Below the pieces are notes generated by a model, which saw nothing but the letters and a program-made list of their open reading frames with translations, had not been told where the DNA came from and did no database searches. This document shows, in pieces, positions 1-7,212 of a stretch of 10,536 nucleotides of DNA. Source of the stretch: Vulcanimicrobiota bacterium. GTDB taxonomy: Bacteria; Vulcanimicrobiota; Vulcanimicrobiia; Vulcanimicrobiales; Vulcanimicrobiaceae. A program made the position numbers and the translations under genes. How positions within the stretch are numbered: position 1 is the stretch's first letter; each line of letters starts with the position of its first letter. The stretch spans positions 1 to 10,536 of the forward strand of contig JACRUB010000023.1 of the NCBI GenBank assembly GCA_014305015.1, written 5' to 3'.

Positions 1-789
1 ACGTGTGACACTGTCCATCATGAACATGACGTCGAGCCCTTGATCGCGGAAGTATTCGGCAATCGTGGTGGCGACAAACGCCGCCTTGATGCGAACGAGC
101 GCGGGTTGGTCGCTGGTCGATACGACGACGACACTCTTTTTAAGGCCTTCTTCGCCTAAATCGCGCTCGATAAAGTCGCGCACTTCTTTGCCGCGCTCAC
201 CGACGAGCGCAATGACATTCACATCCGAGGAAGCATTGCGCGCGATCATGCCTAAAATCGTTGATTTACCGACGCCCGAACCGGCAAAGATGCCGACGCG
301 TTGGCCTTTCCCGCACGTCAGCATACCGTCGATCGCGCGAATTCCCATGGACAGCGGCGAGGTAATGCGGCGGCGCGAGAGCGGATCCGGCGGTGAGGCC
401 GTTACGGCTGCGCGGTGGTCGGCGATGATGCGGCCTTTGCCGTCCATCGGATGGCCGAGCCCGTCTAAAACACGCCCGAGCAATTCGTCGGTCACGCCGA
501 TTTGCAGCGGCTTGCCTAAGCTGACGACTTCGGAGCCCGCTCCGATTCCGGCGAGATCGCCGAGCGGCATAATAAGCACTTTGTTATCGCGAAAGCCGAC
601 GACTTCAGCGAGGACGGGTTCGGCGGTACGTTTGTACCAAATCTGACACGTTTCGCCGACGGCCATGTTCGGCCCGAGCGATTCTAAAACCACGCCGATA
701 ACTTGGCGCACCTTGCCATTTTGCCGCACGAAATCAACGGAATCCACAAGCCGAATGTATTTGTCGGCGGAGAACGGCGCGGTAGGCAC
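1..789 (-). CDS. fliI: FliI, flagellar type III export ATPase (N-terminal 263 residues, C-terminus off the left edge)
   Basis: FliI is the cytoplasmic F1-beta-like ATPase that energises export of flagellar rod, hook and filament subunits, working with FliH. The visible 263 residues hold the N-terminal beta-barrel domain and the first half of the ATPase domain. The P-loop (Walker A) reads GIFAGSGVGKST near residues 180-191, and GERGKEVRDFIE follows. The last visible residues, VMFMMDSVTR, are the Walker B region. Family members are about 440 residues, so roughly 40% is missing beyond position 1. I chose the GTG at 789-787, two bases after the fliH TAA: the frame from there gives a normal FliI N-terminus (PTAPFSADKYIRLVDSV), and no other start lies close upstream in frame. 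There is no clear Shine-Dalgarno, which suggests coupling to fliH. The order F-G-H-I supports the call. Position in the operon and the sequence distinguish it from virulence SctN ATPases, although those are close relatives. Confidence 0.95.
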   Translation of the reverse strand, partial: MPTAPFSADKYIRLVDSVDFVRQNGKVRQVIGVVLESLGPNMAVGETCQIWYKRTAEPVLAEVVGFRDNKVLIMPLGDLAGIGAGSEVVSLGKPLQIGVTDELLGRVLDGLGHPMDGKGRIIADHRAAVTASPPDPLSRRRITSPLSMGIRAIDGMLTCGKGQRVGIFAGSGVGKSTILGMIARNASSDVNVIALVGERGKEVRDFIERDLGEEGLKKSVVVVSTSDQPALVRIKAAFVATTIAEYFRDQGLDVMFMMDSVTR

Positions 790-791
790 GA

Positions 792-1661
792 TTAGCTCGC
801 TTGCGCGGTAGACGGCAGCAGCGATGCGTCGTCCGAGGGAACGACCGGCGAAGGATCGTCCTCAACTTGAAGCACGCGCCTAGCTTCTTTGATTTGCGTC
901 TTGATCTTCGCATCGATCGTGCCGGATTCGGTTTCCATCACGACGCCGCCGCGATCGACACGGTTGTCCTCCACTACACGCAGATGCTCGATGTCGCTAT
1001 TGGCGAGCATCTTCTCTTTCTGTTCGCGGATCGTCTCAATATCTGCCGGGTTCACACGCACGGTGACCGTCTCGCGGTTCACTAAACGCGCGATTGCCGC
1101 GCGAGCCATCGAAATAACGACGTTCTTGTCGAGCGAAATCTGCTGGTGAACGACCTTCTCGGCAACAAGCATTGCGAGTTTGATGATTTCGGGCTCTGCA
1201 CCCTCGATAATCTTATGACGTTCGGCCCGGGCAACGTCCATTAAACCGCGCATTGTCGCGAGCATATCGTCGAGCTCAGCGCTTGCGGCCGTCTGTCCGT
1301 CCGTATGCCCTTGTGTGTGGCCACGCTCGCGCGCTTCGTCTTCAATGGTTTGTGCATTGGCAGCCGCCTCGCTGATCAATTCGATCGCACGCTGCTCGCC
1401 TTCTTGAATAAGAACTTCTGCTTGCATTTGCGCATCGTCGATAAGCCGCAGCGATTCCGAGCGAACGACCGTCCAATCAACGCGAGGGACTTCGGGTTCT
1501 AAAACAGATACAACCGGCTCGAAATCGATCGGTCCTTCGTCCGCGTGCGCGCCGCTCAGGGCATGACCGTTGGTTGCCGGCTCCTCAGTGATGTAGCCGT
1601 TGGGAACGGTCATAACGTATGCGGTTTGCGCGAAACGGGCGCCTTTGACAATGCGGCCCAA
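792..1661 (-). CDS. fliH: FliH, negative regulator/stator of the flagellar export ATPase
   Basis: FliH binds FliI, restrains its ATPase activity and anchors it to the export gate and C-ring. The 289-residue protein has the family layout. A short N-terminal RIVKGARF motif resembles the xRIIKxx start I recall from Firmicute FliH proteins. An acidic spacer follows, then a long charged helix (about 70-150) with the GxxxGxxxG pattern at G114, G118 and G122 (GHTQGHTDGQ). The C-terminal FliI-binding domain includes EPEIIKLAMLVAEKVV (156-171) and DRGGVVMETESGTIDAKIKTQ-like sequence near 236-256. The start is uncertain. TTG at 1661 lies five bases after the fliG TAA and keeps the RIVK motif, so I prefer it. 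An ATG at 1613 (MTVPNGYITEEP) is the only nearby ATG in frame but has no ribosome binding site. The gene is tightly coupled between fliG and fliI. Sequence conservation is weak, as is usual for FliH; the context makes the call firm. Confidence 0.9.
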   Translation of the reverse strand: MGRIVKGARFAQTAYVMTVPNGYITEEPATNGHALSGAHADEGPIDFEPVVSVLEPEVPRVDWTVVRSESLRLIDDAQMQAEVLIQEGEQRAIELISEAAANAQTIEDEARERGHTQGHTDGQTAASAELDDMLATMRGLMDVARAERHKIIEGAEPEIIKLAMLVAEKVVHQQISLDKNVVISMARAAIARLVNRETVTVRVNPADIETIREQKEKMLANSDIEHLRVVEDNRVDRGGVVMETESGTIDAKIKTQIKEARRVLQVEDDPSPVVPSDDASLLPSTAQAS

Positions 1662-1666
1662 GGAAA

Positions 1667-2746
1667 TTACACCAACCGTTCGTCTTTCGAACCGCGTGCG
1701 ATGACGATCTGACCGTTCTCTTCGAGCGTCCGGATGACATCAACCACTTGCTGCTGCGCGCGTCCAACTTCGCGCATACGCACGGGTCCGAGAATTTCGA
1801 TTTCTTCCTTGAGTGTATTGGCTGCGCGCGACGACATGTTCTTGTACACGCGCTGCAGCAAATCGTCGTTGGCAGTCTTGAGTGCAAGGGCGAGATCCTT
1901 GCCGTCGACTTCTTTGAGAATACGCTGGATCGAACGGTCGTCGAGATTGATGATATCTTCGAAAACAAAGAGCAGGTTCTTGACTTCGGCTGCGATTTCA
2001 GGATCGCGTTTGGCCAGGCCGTCGAGAATGTTCTTCTCCGTTTCGCGATCGACGAAGCCCATGACGTTGGCGAGCGACTGCACGCCGCCCGCCTTCGCAA
2101 AGTCCGCACCGCTGACGAGCAAGCGGCGGCCCAAGAGTTCGTCCAGTTGTTCGAGGACTTCCGGCGCCGTTTTTTGCAGAATCGCAATACGCATCGCAAC
2201 TTCCGCTTGCAGTTCCGGCGGTAAGGCCGAGAGCACCGCACCGGCTTGATCCGGCGACATGTAGACCAAAATAAGCGCGATCGTTTGCGGATGCTCGTCT
2301 TGGATAAACTGGAGGAGCTGCGCCGGTTCGGTTTTCTTGATGAGCTCGAGCGGGTTGCCGTGCTTGAGCGCTGCGAACAGACGGTTTGTCATGTCGTCCG
2401 CTTGACCCGCGCCAAACGAGCGCTCTAAGATCTCCTTGGCGTACTCGATGCCGCCTTCATTAATATACTTCAGGGCGATCGCGCGCTGATATGCCTCGGT
2501 AATGACGGCATCGCGCTTCTCGATGGAAACCGTCGAGATCTTCGCGATCTCGAGCACGATCCGTTCGACTTCGTCCTGGCGTAAGAACTTAAAGATGGTC
2601 GCTGAGAGTTCGAGGCCCAGCGTTATGAGCAGAATGCCGGCTTTTTCGGGACCGCTTACATCAATCCCGGGCGCATTGAAATGATGCATCTCTTCTGCAT
2701 TTGCATTATCGAACGCGCCAAGATTTACAATTGGTGAGTCGAGCAT
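1667..2746 (-). CDS. fliG: FliG, flagellar motor switch (rotor) protein
   Basis: FliG sits in the C-ring, attaches to the cytoplasmic tail of FliF and makes the electrostatic contacts with the stator that generate torque. Visible landmarks in the 359 residues: the N-terminal FliF-binding domain from SGPEKAGILLITLG (31-44); the middle-domain EHPQT motif at 151-155; the Gly-Gly linker at 220-221; a MFXF-type motif as LFVF (259-262); and the torque helix DDRSIQRILKEVD (269-281). The charged residues known from E. coli FliG (K264, R281, D288, D289, R297) appear as K290, R307, E314, E315 and R323, so the protein looks functional. About 25-30 residues precede the conserved start, more than in E. 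coli. The ATG at 2746 overlaps the fliF stop by one base (TAATG), which indicates translational coupling. Confidence 0.98.
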   Translation of the reverse strand: MLDSPIVNLGAFDNANAEEMHHFNAPGIDVSGPEKAGILLITLGLELSATIFKFLRQDEVERIVLEIAKISTVSIEKRDAVITEAYQRAIALKYINEGGIEYAKEILERSFGAGQADDMTNRLFAALKHGNPLELIKKTEPAQLLQFIQDEHPQTIALILVYMSPDQAGAVLSALPPELQAEVAMRIAILQKTAPEVLEQLDELLGRRLLVSGADFAKAGGVQSLANVMGFVDRETEKNILDGLAKRDPEIAAEVKNLLFVFEDIINLDDRSIQRILKEVDGKDLALALKTANDDLLQRVYKNMSSRAANTLKEEIEILGPVRMREVGRAQQQVVDVIRTLEENGQIVIARGSKDERLV

Positions 2747-4452
2747 TATTCAGCCAACCACAACTTCACTAGCTTCGCGATACTGTCGGGGTTCTCTTGA
2801 GCCACCGTGGTTACGTATTCGATCATCTGCTCGCGCGTCAGATCGGCTGCGGAACGAATCGGTGCGGCGATACCGGGAGCGCCGTCGAGCATCGGATGCT
2901 CTTCGAAGGGCGGCAGCTCTTCGGCCAGGGTCGCATCGAAGGACGGTAGCTCTGCACCCGCCGGACGGAAGCCGGCCTGACGGCGGCGCGCTACGAGGAA
3001 TCCGAGGAGTCCGACGCCTGCGATACCGAGGAGGAACCATGCCCAAACCGGGATGCCCAGAATTGTGCCGGGCGCTTGGACGGTCGTAACTTCGCCGGTG
3101 ACGGCGGGATTAAACGGAACGGCCTCAACCGAAACTTGATCGCCAGCGGCCAAATTCAAACCGGCCGCGGCAATAACGGTGTTGCGAATTTGCGAGACGT
3201 TCGCAGGCGTCAAGTTGTATCGGGCAACTTGGCTCGCGGTCGTCACGGCGGCCGGGCCGGACGTCGTCGTGGTGGTCGCCGTCGTGCTTGGAACGTCAAC
3301 CAACACGGCAACGCTCGTCGAAAGAACTTTTCCCGGTGCGTCGATGTGCTTGGAGTTCTGCTCCGAAATATTGTAATTCGTCGTGTTCTCGGACTTGTTG
3401 TACCGGCCGGCCGCCGTTTGGTTTGGCTGTATGGCCTGGTACGTGCCGATGTTGCTGGTCGTTCCGGGAACGCCCGCGGGAATCTGACGGTTCGGCTGCG
3501 TGCCGACATACGATTCGTGTTTGCTCTGCTGCGAGAGAATCGTGCCTTGCGGCGCAAACGTTTTTGTCTCGCTGCTGTTTGCGTCAAAGTTCATTTTTGT
3601 GGAGACGCGCGCGACGGCTTTTTTCTTGCCGAGCGTATCGTCGAGCATCGACTGAATATTTTCTTGCAGGTTCGATTCGTACCGCTGCTTGGCGAGCAAC
3701 TGATCCTGCGTCATCTTCAGCGCGGTTGCGCCCGTGCTGCCGTCGGCGGAGTCGGCTGTAGTCGCGCTCGGCACCAGCACGGTGCCGTCTTGATTGACGA
3801 TCGTGACGTTCTCGGGTTTGAGGCCCGCGACCGCATTTGCGACGAGCATTGTGATGCCGCGCACTTCTTGCGGGGAAAGCGACTGGCCGGACTTCGTCTT
3901 AATAGCGATACTGGCGGTGGTCGGTTGTTGCGTGCTCGAGTACAGTCCCGTATCGGGTGCCGCGATATGGACGCGCGCAGCTTCGACCGGGTCTAAATTG
4001 TTGATCGTACGCTGCAACTCGCCCTCGGTCGCGCGCGTCTTTGCAATCTTTTCTTGGAACTCGGTCATACCGAAGTTCGTCTTATCGAAGAGTTCGTATC
4101 CGGTTCCGCCATTTTTCAAGATGCCCGAGCCGGCGACTTGAACGCGTTCTTCGGCAACAACACTCGAAGGCACGTAGATGGTGGTGCTGTTGCCGACCTG
4201 CTGCGTATGATAGTCGATCTTGTCGTCCTTGAGTCGCTGCGTTACCGCAACTGCATCGTCGGCGGAGAGGCCGGCGAACAGAACGTCATAACTCGGTTTG
4301 TGGCCGATGTACAGCGTACTCAGTGCCGCGATACCGATGACCACAACGGCAATAAGGCCGATGGTAACCATCCGCGCGGTACGGTTTTGCACTTCCCAAA
4401 TGGCTCGGAGTCGGCCGGCCAAATCGGTCCACATCAACGTGATGCGATCCAC
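2746..4452 (-). CDS. fliF: FliF, flagellar MS-ring protein
   Basis: FliF forms the MS ring in the cytoplasmic membrane, the platform for the rotor and export gate. From the preferred start it has 568 residues, a normal length. Transmembrane helix 1 lies near 28-50 (MVTIGLIAVVVIGIAALSTL). The ring-building motifs follow, including GYELFDKTNFGMTEFQEKIA at about 118-137. A Thr-rich low-complexity stretch near 389-397 sits in the periplasmic region. Transmembrane helix 2 spans about 464-488 (PVWAWFLLGIAGVGLLGFLV), and the cytoplasmic tail ends in a FliG-binding segment (REQMIEYVTTVAQENPDSIA onward). I prefer the GTG at 4452 over the GTG at 4461 because AGGTGG lies five bases before it, whereas the upstream GTG is part of that very ribosome binding site. 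fliF is the first flagellar gene after a 157-bp intergenic region. Confidence 0.97.
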   Translation of the reverse strand: MDRITLMWTDLAGRLRAIWEVQNRTARMVTIGLIAVVVIGIAALSTLYIGHKPSYDVLFAGLSADDAVAVTQRLKDDKIDYHTQQVGNSTTIYVPSSVVAEERVQVAGSGILKNGGTGYELFDKTNFGMTEFQEKIAKTRATEGELQRTINNLDPVEAARVHIAAPDTGLYSSTQQPTTASIAIKTKSGQSLSPQEVRGITMLVANAVAGLKPENVTIVNQDGTVLVPSATTADSADGSTGATALKMTQDQLLAKQRYESNLQENIQSMLDDTLGKKKAVARVSTKMNFDANSSETKTFAPQGTILSQQSKHESYVGTQPNRQIPAGVPGTTSNIGTYQAIQPNQTAAGRYNKSENTTNYNISEQNSKHIDAPGKVLSTSVAVLVDVPSTTATTTTTSGPAAVTTASQVARYNLTPANVSQIRNTVIAAAGLNLAAGDQVSVEAVPFNPAVTGEVTTVQAPGTILGIPVWAWFLLGIAGVGLLGFLVARRRQAGFRPAGAELPSFDATLAEELPPFEEHPMLDGAPGIAAPIRSAADLTREQMIEYVTTVAQENPDSIAKLVKLWLAE

Positions 4453-4457
4453 TAAAT

Positions 4458-4463
4458 CCACCT
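4458..4463 (-). promoter_or_regulatory. Ribosome binding site of fliF (AGGTGG)
   Basis: On the minus strand AGGTGG is followed by a five-base spacer (ATTTA) and the GTG at 4452. It differs from AGGAGG at one base. It decides the fliF start in favour of 4452, because the alternative GTG at 4461 lies inside it. Confidence 0.6.
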
Positions 4464-4482
4464 AACGTACACGGCCGACCTT

Positions 4483-4575
4483 GGCCCGTTCTCCAGGCGT
4501 CCTTGCCTGAAGACAAAAACCAGTATTCTTATAGAATCCTCTGGCTGTTTGGTAATTGTATCGGCTCGTTCTCCA
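4483..4575 (-). repeat. 13-bp direct repeat pair in the purA-fliF intergenic region
   Basis: Read on the minus strand, TGGAGAACGAGCC (4575-4563) and TGGAGAACGGGCC (4495-4483) match at 12 of 13 positions, with starts 80 bp apart. One copy lies upstream of and touches the -10 of the sigma-28-like promoter candidate. The other lies about 30 bp before the fliF start. This arrangement could be a pair of operators for a regulator of the flagellar operon, or chance. No function is proven. Confidence 0.4.
4528..4555 (-). promoter_or_regulatory. Weak sigma-70-like promoter candidate before fliF
   Basis: On the minus strand TTACCA (4555-4550) and TATAAG (4533-4528) are separated by 16 bp. They match the housekeeping consensus at 4/6 and 5/6 positions. 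It is an alternative or additional start for the fliF operon, with a leader of roughly 70 bases. Matches at this level are common by chance. Confidence 0.25.
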
Positions 4576-4585
4576 CAGCGCTTTA
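4558..4585 (-). promoter_or_regulatory. Sigma-28 (FliA/SigD)-like promoter candidate for the fliFGHI operon
   Basis: On the minus strand TAAA (4585-4582) is followed after 16 bp by GCCGATAC (4565-4558). The flagellar sigma consensus is TAAA-N15-GCCGATAA; the Bacillus SigD form, CCGATAT, tolerates 14-16 bp. Seven of eight bases match in the -10 and all four in the -35. Its position in the intergenic region directly before fliF fits the role. The predicted leader is about 95 bases. In enteric bacteria fliF is a class II gene and not mainly FliA-dependent, but Bacillus has SigD promoters before its fla/che operon. Confidence 0.45.
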
Positions 4586-4617
4586 AGGTTAGGGAAACCT
4601 AAGAGGTAAAGCTTCAC

Positions 4618-5910
4618 TCAAGTTTTGCCATAGGAGGCGAGTTGGGAGCGCTCCGGCCCCAGTGAGACATGGTCAATGGGCACGCCGAGAAACCCGGCGA
4701 GCTCCTTGAGATACTGCTGCGCCGCTCGGGGAAGGCCTGCAATCGAACGCACGCTCGTTAGGTCTTCCATCCAACCTTCGAACCACTCCACTTCTGTTTC
4801 TAAGCCGGGGGCCCCGGCCGATTCGAAACCAACCCGGTTGCCGCCGAGGCGATAGCCCGTAACGACACCGATGCGCTCGAGCCCGCTCAAAACGTCGAGC
4901 TTGGTTACCACTGCACTAGTAAGTCCATTGATGCGCACAGCATAGCGAGCCGCAACAGAGTCGAACCAGCCGCAGCGCCGGGGGCGGCCGGTAACGGTTC
5001 CAAACTCAGCCCCGGCTTTACGCAGCCGCTCGCCCTGCTCGTCGTGCAATTCCGATGGAAAGGGCCCCGCTCCGACGCGAGTCGCGTACGCTTTCACGAC
5101 TCCGGTCACGCGGCCGATCGACGTCGGTCCGATGCCCAGGCCGATGCACGCTCCGCCGGCGATCGTGTGCGAACTCGTCACGTAGGGGTACGTACCGTAG
5201 CCCACGTCCAGCAGACTACCTTGCGCGCCTTCAATTAAAATACGGCGCCCATCTTCGAGAGCACCGTGGATAAAACCGACACCATCAACGACGTGCGGCA
5301 GTGCCCGCTCGGCCAGCTCGAGGGTTTGCGCGATGAGCTCTTCTTCCGAAGGCAAGCCGGCCACCCCGGCGAGATTGCCGGAGCGCGCCGTGAGATTGAA
5401 GCGAATCTTGTCGGCCAGTACCGTGCGATTTCGCAAATCCGAAAAGGTGATTCCGGCACGGGCAACTTTATCGACGTAGGCCGGGCCGATTCCGCGCCCG
5501 GTCGTTCCAATCGCGGCTGCGCCGCGCGCTTCTTCGTTTGCCCGGTCCTGCGCGGCATGGTACGGCAACACGATGTGCGCGCGATCGGAGACCTTGATGC
5601 GGGATATGTCGATGCCAAGCTGTTCTAAATTGCCCAGTTCGCCGAGGAGCCCCGCCAAACTCACAACGGTTCCACCGCCGATGAAGAGCACGGGACGTTC
5701 GTGCATGACGCCCGATGGAACGATACGCAATGCAAGCTTTGTATTGCCGACGATGATTGAATGGCCGGCGTTATCGCCGCCGCCGAATCGCGCGATGACA
5801 TCGTAATCTTTCGCGTAGTAATCAACGACGCGACCCTTACCCTCATCGCCCCACTGGATGCCTACAATGATATCTGCTTTGCAGATATCATTGGTAGCTT
5901 GAACGTTCAA
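4618..5910 (-). CDS. purA: Adenylosuccinate synthetase (PurA)
   Basis: PurA joins IMP and aspartate with GTP hydrolysis to give adenylosuccinate, the first dedicated step to AMP, in the cytoplasm. The 430 residues match the family's length. Visible motifs: the GTP-binding and catalytic QWGDEGKGRVVD (19-30, catalytic D22); GGGDNAGHS (43-51, with catalytic H50); the IMP-site GTTGRGIGPAYVDKVAR (135-151); EGAQGSLLDVGYGTYPYVTSS near 227-247; GPFPSEL (282-288); and TGRPRRCGW (307-315). Where E. coli has GGHNAGH, this protein has GGDNAGH. No ATG is available. The TTG at 5910 overlaps the TGA of the upstream mannosidase gene (TTGA) and is the only plausible start, giving a short N-terminal extension before DIIVGIQWGDEG. 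A perfect hairpin covers codons 7-15. purA is the last gene of the tightly packed run from the kinase gene. Confidence 0.97.
   Translation of the reverse strand: MNVQATNDICKADIIVGIQWGDEGKGRVVDYYAKDYDVIARFGGGDNAGHSIIVGNTKLALRIVPSGVMHERPVLFIGGGTVVSLAGLLGELGNLEQLGIDISRIKVSDRAHIVLPYHAAQDRANEEARGAAAIGTTGRGIGPAYVDKVARAGITFSDLRNRTVLADKIRFNLTARSGNLAGVAGLPSEEELIAQTLELAERALPHVVDGVGFIHGALEDGRRILIEGAQGSLLDVGYGTYPYVTSSHTIAGGACIGLGIGPTSIGRVTGVVKAYATRVGAGPFPSELHDEQGERLRKAGAEFGTVTGRPRRCGWFDSVAARYAVRINGLTSAVVTKLDVLSGLERIGVVTGYRLGGNRVGFESAGAPGLETEVEWFEGWMEDLTSVRSIAGLPRAAQQYLKELAGFLGVPIDHVSLGPERSQLASYGKT
5865..5893 (-). repeat. Perfect 13-bp inverted repeat (hairpin) in the first codons of purA
   Basis: The arms CAATGATATCTGC and GCAGATATCATTG are perfect reverse complements around a three-base centre (AAA on the coding strand). 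Allowing one bulged base, three more pairs can form beyond the arms. In purA mRNA the hairpin would start 17 bases after the first base of the TTG codon and cover codons 7-15. There is no U-run after it, so it does not look like an intrinsic terminator. It could tune purA translation or transcript stability, or bind a protein as DNA. Confidence 0.75.
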
Positions 5911-7211
5911 CGAGCCAGGTACTCGAGATCCGTAGAATCTCCCATCGGAATCTCCGGTACGCCGCCGAATGCCGTCATCATATATTCGCTAAAGAGCGCA
6001 TTGGGCCAGCCGAAGTCGACACGGGTGAATTTCGAAGGATCGTTCGGGTCGAACGATTCATGCAATTTATGATCGCCCGGGTCGCTGGCAATGAGTTCGT
6101 TGACAACGTCGCGCTGTTCCGTGCTGCTTGTCGCCGTCATGCCTTCCATAATAAGGGCAAGCGGCCAAACCCAATGATCGGCCGTATGCTGGGACCCGAT
6201 GCCGCGCGCGCGGCTGCCGGTATAGTAGGTCGGATTATCCGCGGAGAGCAAGAAGCGGCGCGTCGACTGGTAGTACTTGTCCGAAGACTTGAGGTAGCCG
6301 ATGTACGGCGCCGAGAGCAAGCTCGGAATATTTGCATCATCAGTGAAAACCGCGTCGCCGAGGCCGTCAACTTCGTAGGCGTAAATGTAGCCGTAGTTGG
6401 GCGTAGAGAGCAAGCCGTACGTTTGAATGCCCTTTTGTACTTCTTGCTCGAGCGACTTGTCTTGGTGCGCTTTGATGAGGTTGTGGTACACGTCGCGTTC
6501 GATCTCCGACATGTCGCCGAGCGCCACCACTGCCATCATATTCGAGGGAATCAAGAAGTTAAAGTAGCACGCATCATCCGAGGGACGGAAGCCACTCCAG
6601 ATCATGCCGGTGTAGCCGACTGGCCGGCCCCTTTGATCGACCATCTCCTTGTGCGTGTAGCGTGAGTTGCGCGGGTGATCTTGTTCGCGCTGCATGGTGT
6701 CGAGCGTTTTGTCCAGCGCGAGCGATTCATCGCCGGTAAAAATAGATTTATCGCCGGTCGCCTTCCAATAATTCCATGCAAGGATAATCGGATAGGCGAG
6801 CGAGTCGAGTTCGAACTTCTGCTCCCATACGCGATACTCGAGCGTAAAGGCGTTCGCATAGGGATCGACCTGCAAGTACTTTGCCTGCCGAGCGATGATA
6901 CCGTGGAGCAACGAGCGTACCTGGGGATCGCTCTTTGCAAAATAGAGGTAGGGACGCGCCTGCGCGCTTGAGTCGCGCAACCACTCCGCCGGAATGTCGC
7001 CCGTCTTGACGTACGTTGTGCCATCCGCGGCAATGGTCGCCTGACGCCCGGTGTCGAGCAACGCGGTGCGGTAGAGCGCCTCCAAATGCGCATCGGCATT
7101 ATGGTAGGAGGAAGCAGCCTGAATGATCGATTGAAATTCCAAAGCGGACGCAGTTGCCGGCTGCAGTGCAAAGAATGCTGCGAGCACACATGCAGCTAAG
7201 CGAGCAAGCAT
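5907..7211 (-). CDS. Secreted GH125-family exo-alpha-1,6-mannosidase-like glycoside hydrolase
   Basis: The protein resembles glycoside hydrolase family 125 (formerly DUF1237), metal-independent inverting enzymes that release terminal alpha-1,6-mannose. From the preferred ATG at 7211 it has 434 residues and begins with a signal peptide: MLAR, a hydrophobic core (LAACVLAAFFAL), then ATASA with likely cleavage after residue 23. It should therefore act outside the cytoplasmic membrane. Landmarks: GDIPAEWLRDS (71-81), GMIWSGFRPSDD (202-213), DDANIPS (291-297), GIGSQHT (337-343), HESFDP (384-389) and FGWPNALFSEY near 400-410. By my recollection the Clostridium perfringens enzyme uses D220 as acid and E393 as base. 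D212 and E385 here sit at a constant offset of eight, which fits. Longer in-frame starts exist at 7232 and 7238 (MGRGRSS...) and 7283, but they run into hpt; 7211 lies one base after the hpt stop. Substrate (own glycans, host or environmental mannans) is unknown. Confidence 0.85.
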   Translation of the reverse strand: MLARLAACVLAAFFALQPATASALEFQSIIQAASSYHNADAHLEALYRTALLDTGRQATIAADGTTYVKTGDIPAEWLRDSSAQARPYLYFAKSDPQVRSLLHGIIARQAKYLQVDPYANAFTLEYRVWEQKFELDSLAYPIILAWNYWKATGDKSIFTGDESLALDKTLDTMQREQDHPRNSRYTHKEMVDQRGRPVGYTGMIWSGFRPSDDACYFNFLIPSNMMAVVALGDMSEIERDVYHNLIKAHQDKSLEQEVQKGIQTYGLLSTPNYGYIYAYEVDGLGDAVFTDDANIPSLLSAPYIGYLKSSDKYYQSTRRFLLSADNPTYYTGSRARGIGSQHTADHWVWPLALIMEGMTATSSTEQRDVVNELIASDPGDHKLHESFDPNDPSKFTRVDFGWPNALFSEYMMTAFGGVPEIPMGDSTDLEYLAR

Positions 7212-7212
7212 G

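Noticed and set aside
65..646. Plus-strand open frame (193 codons) opposite fliI
   Set aside because: It is antisense to the highly conserved FliI ATPase domain and its product is low-complexity Ser/Arg-rich, so it is a shadow.
1585..2241. Minus-strand open frame overlapping fliG and fliH in another frame
   Set aside because: The product is Arg/Ser-rich and lies out of frame within fliG, which has all family motifs.
3076..3996. Long plus-strand open frame (306 codons) opposite fliF
   Set aside because: Its product is Arg/Gly-rich without any domain, and it is antisense to a clear fliF. Such frames are expected in GC-rich coding sequence.
4586..4600. Hairpin AGGTT/AACCT just after purA as a terminator
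   Set aside because: The stem is only five base pairs and no T-run follows, so it is too weak to call.
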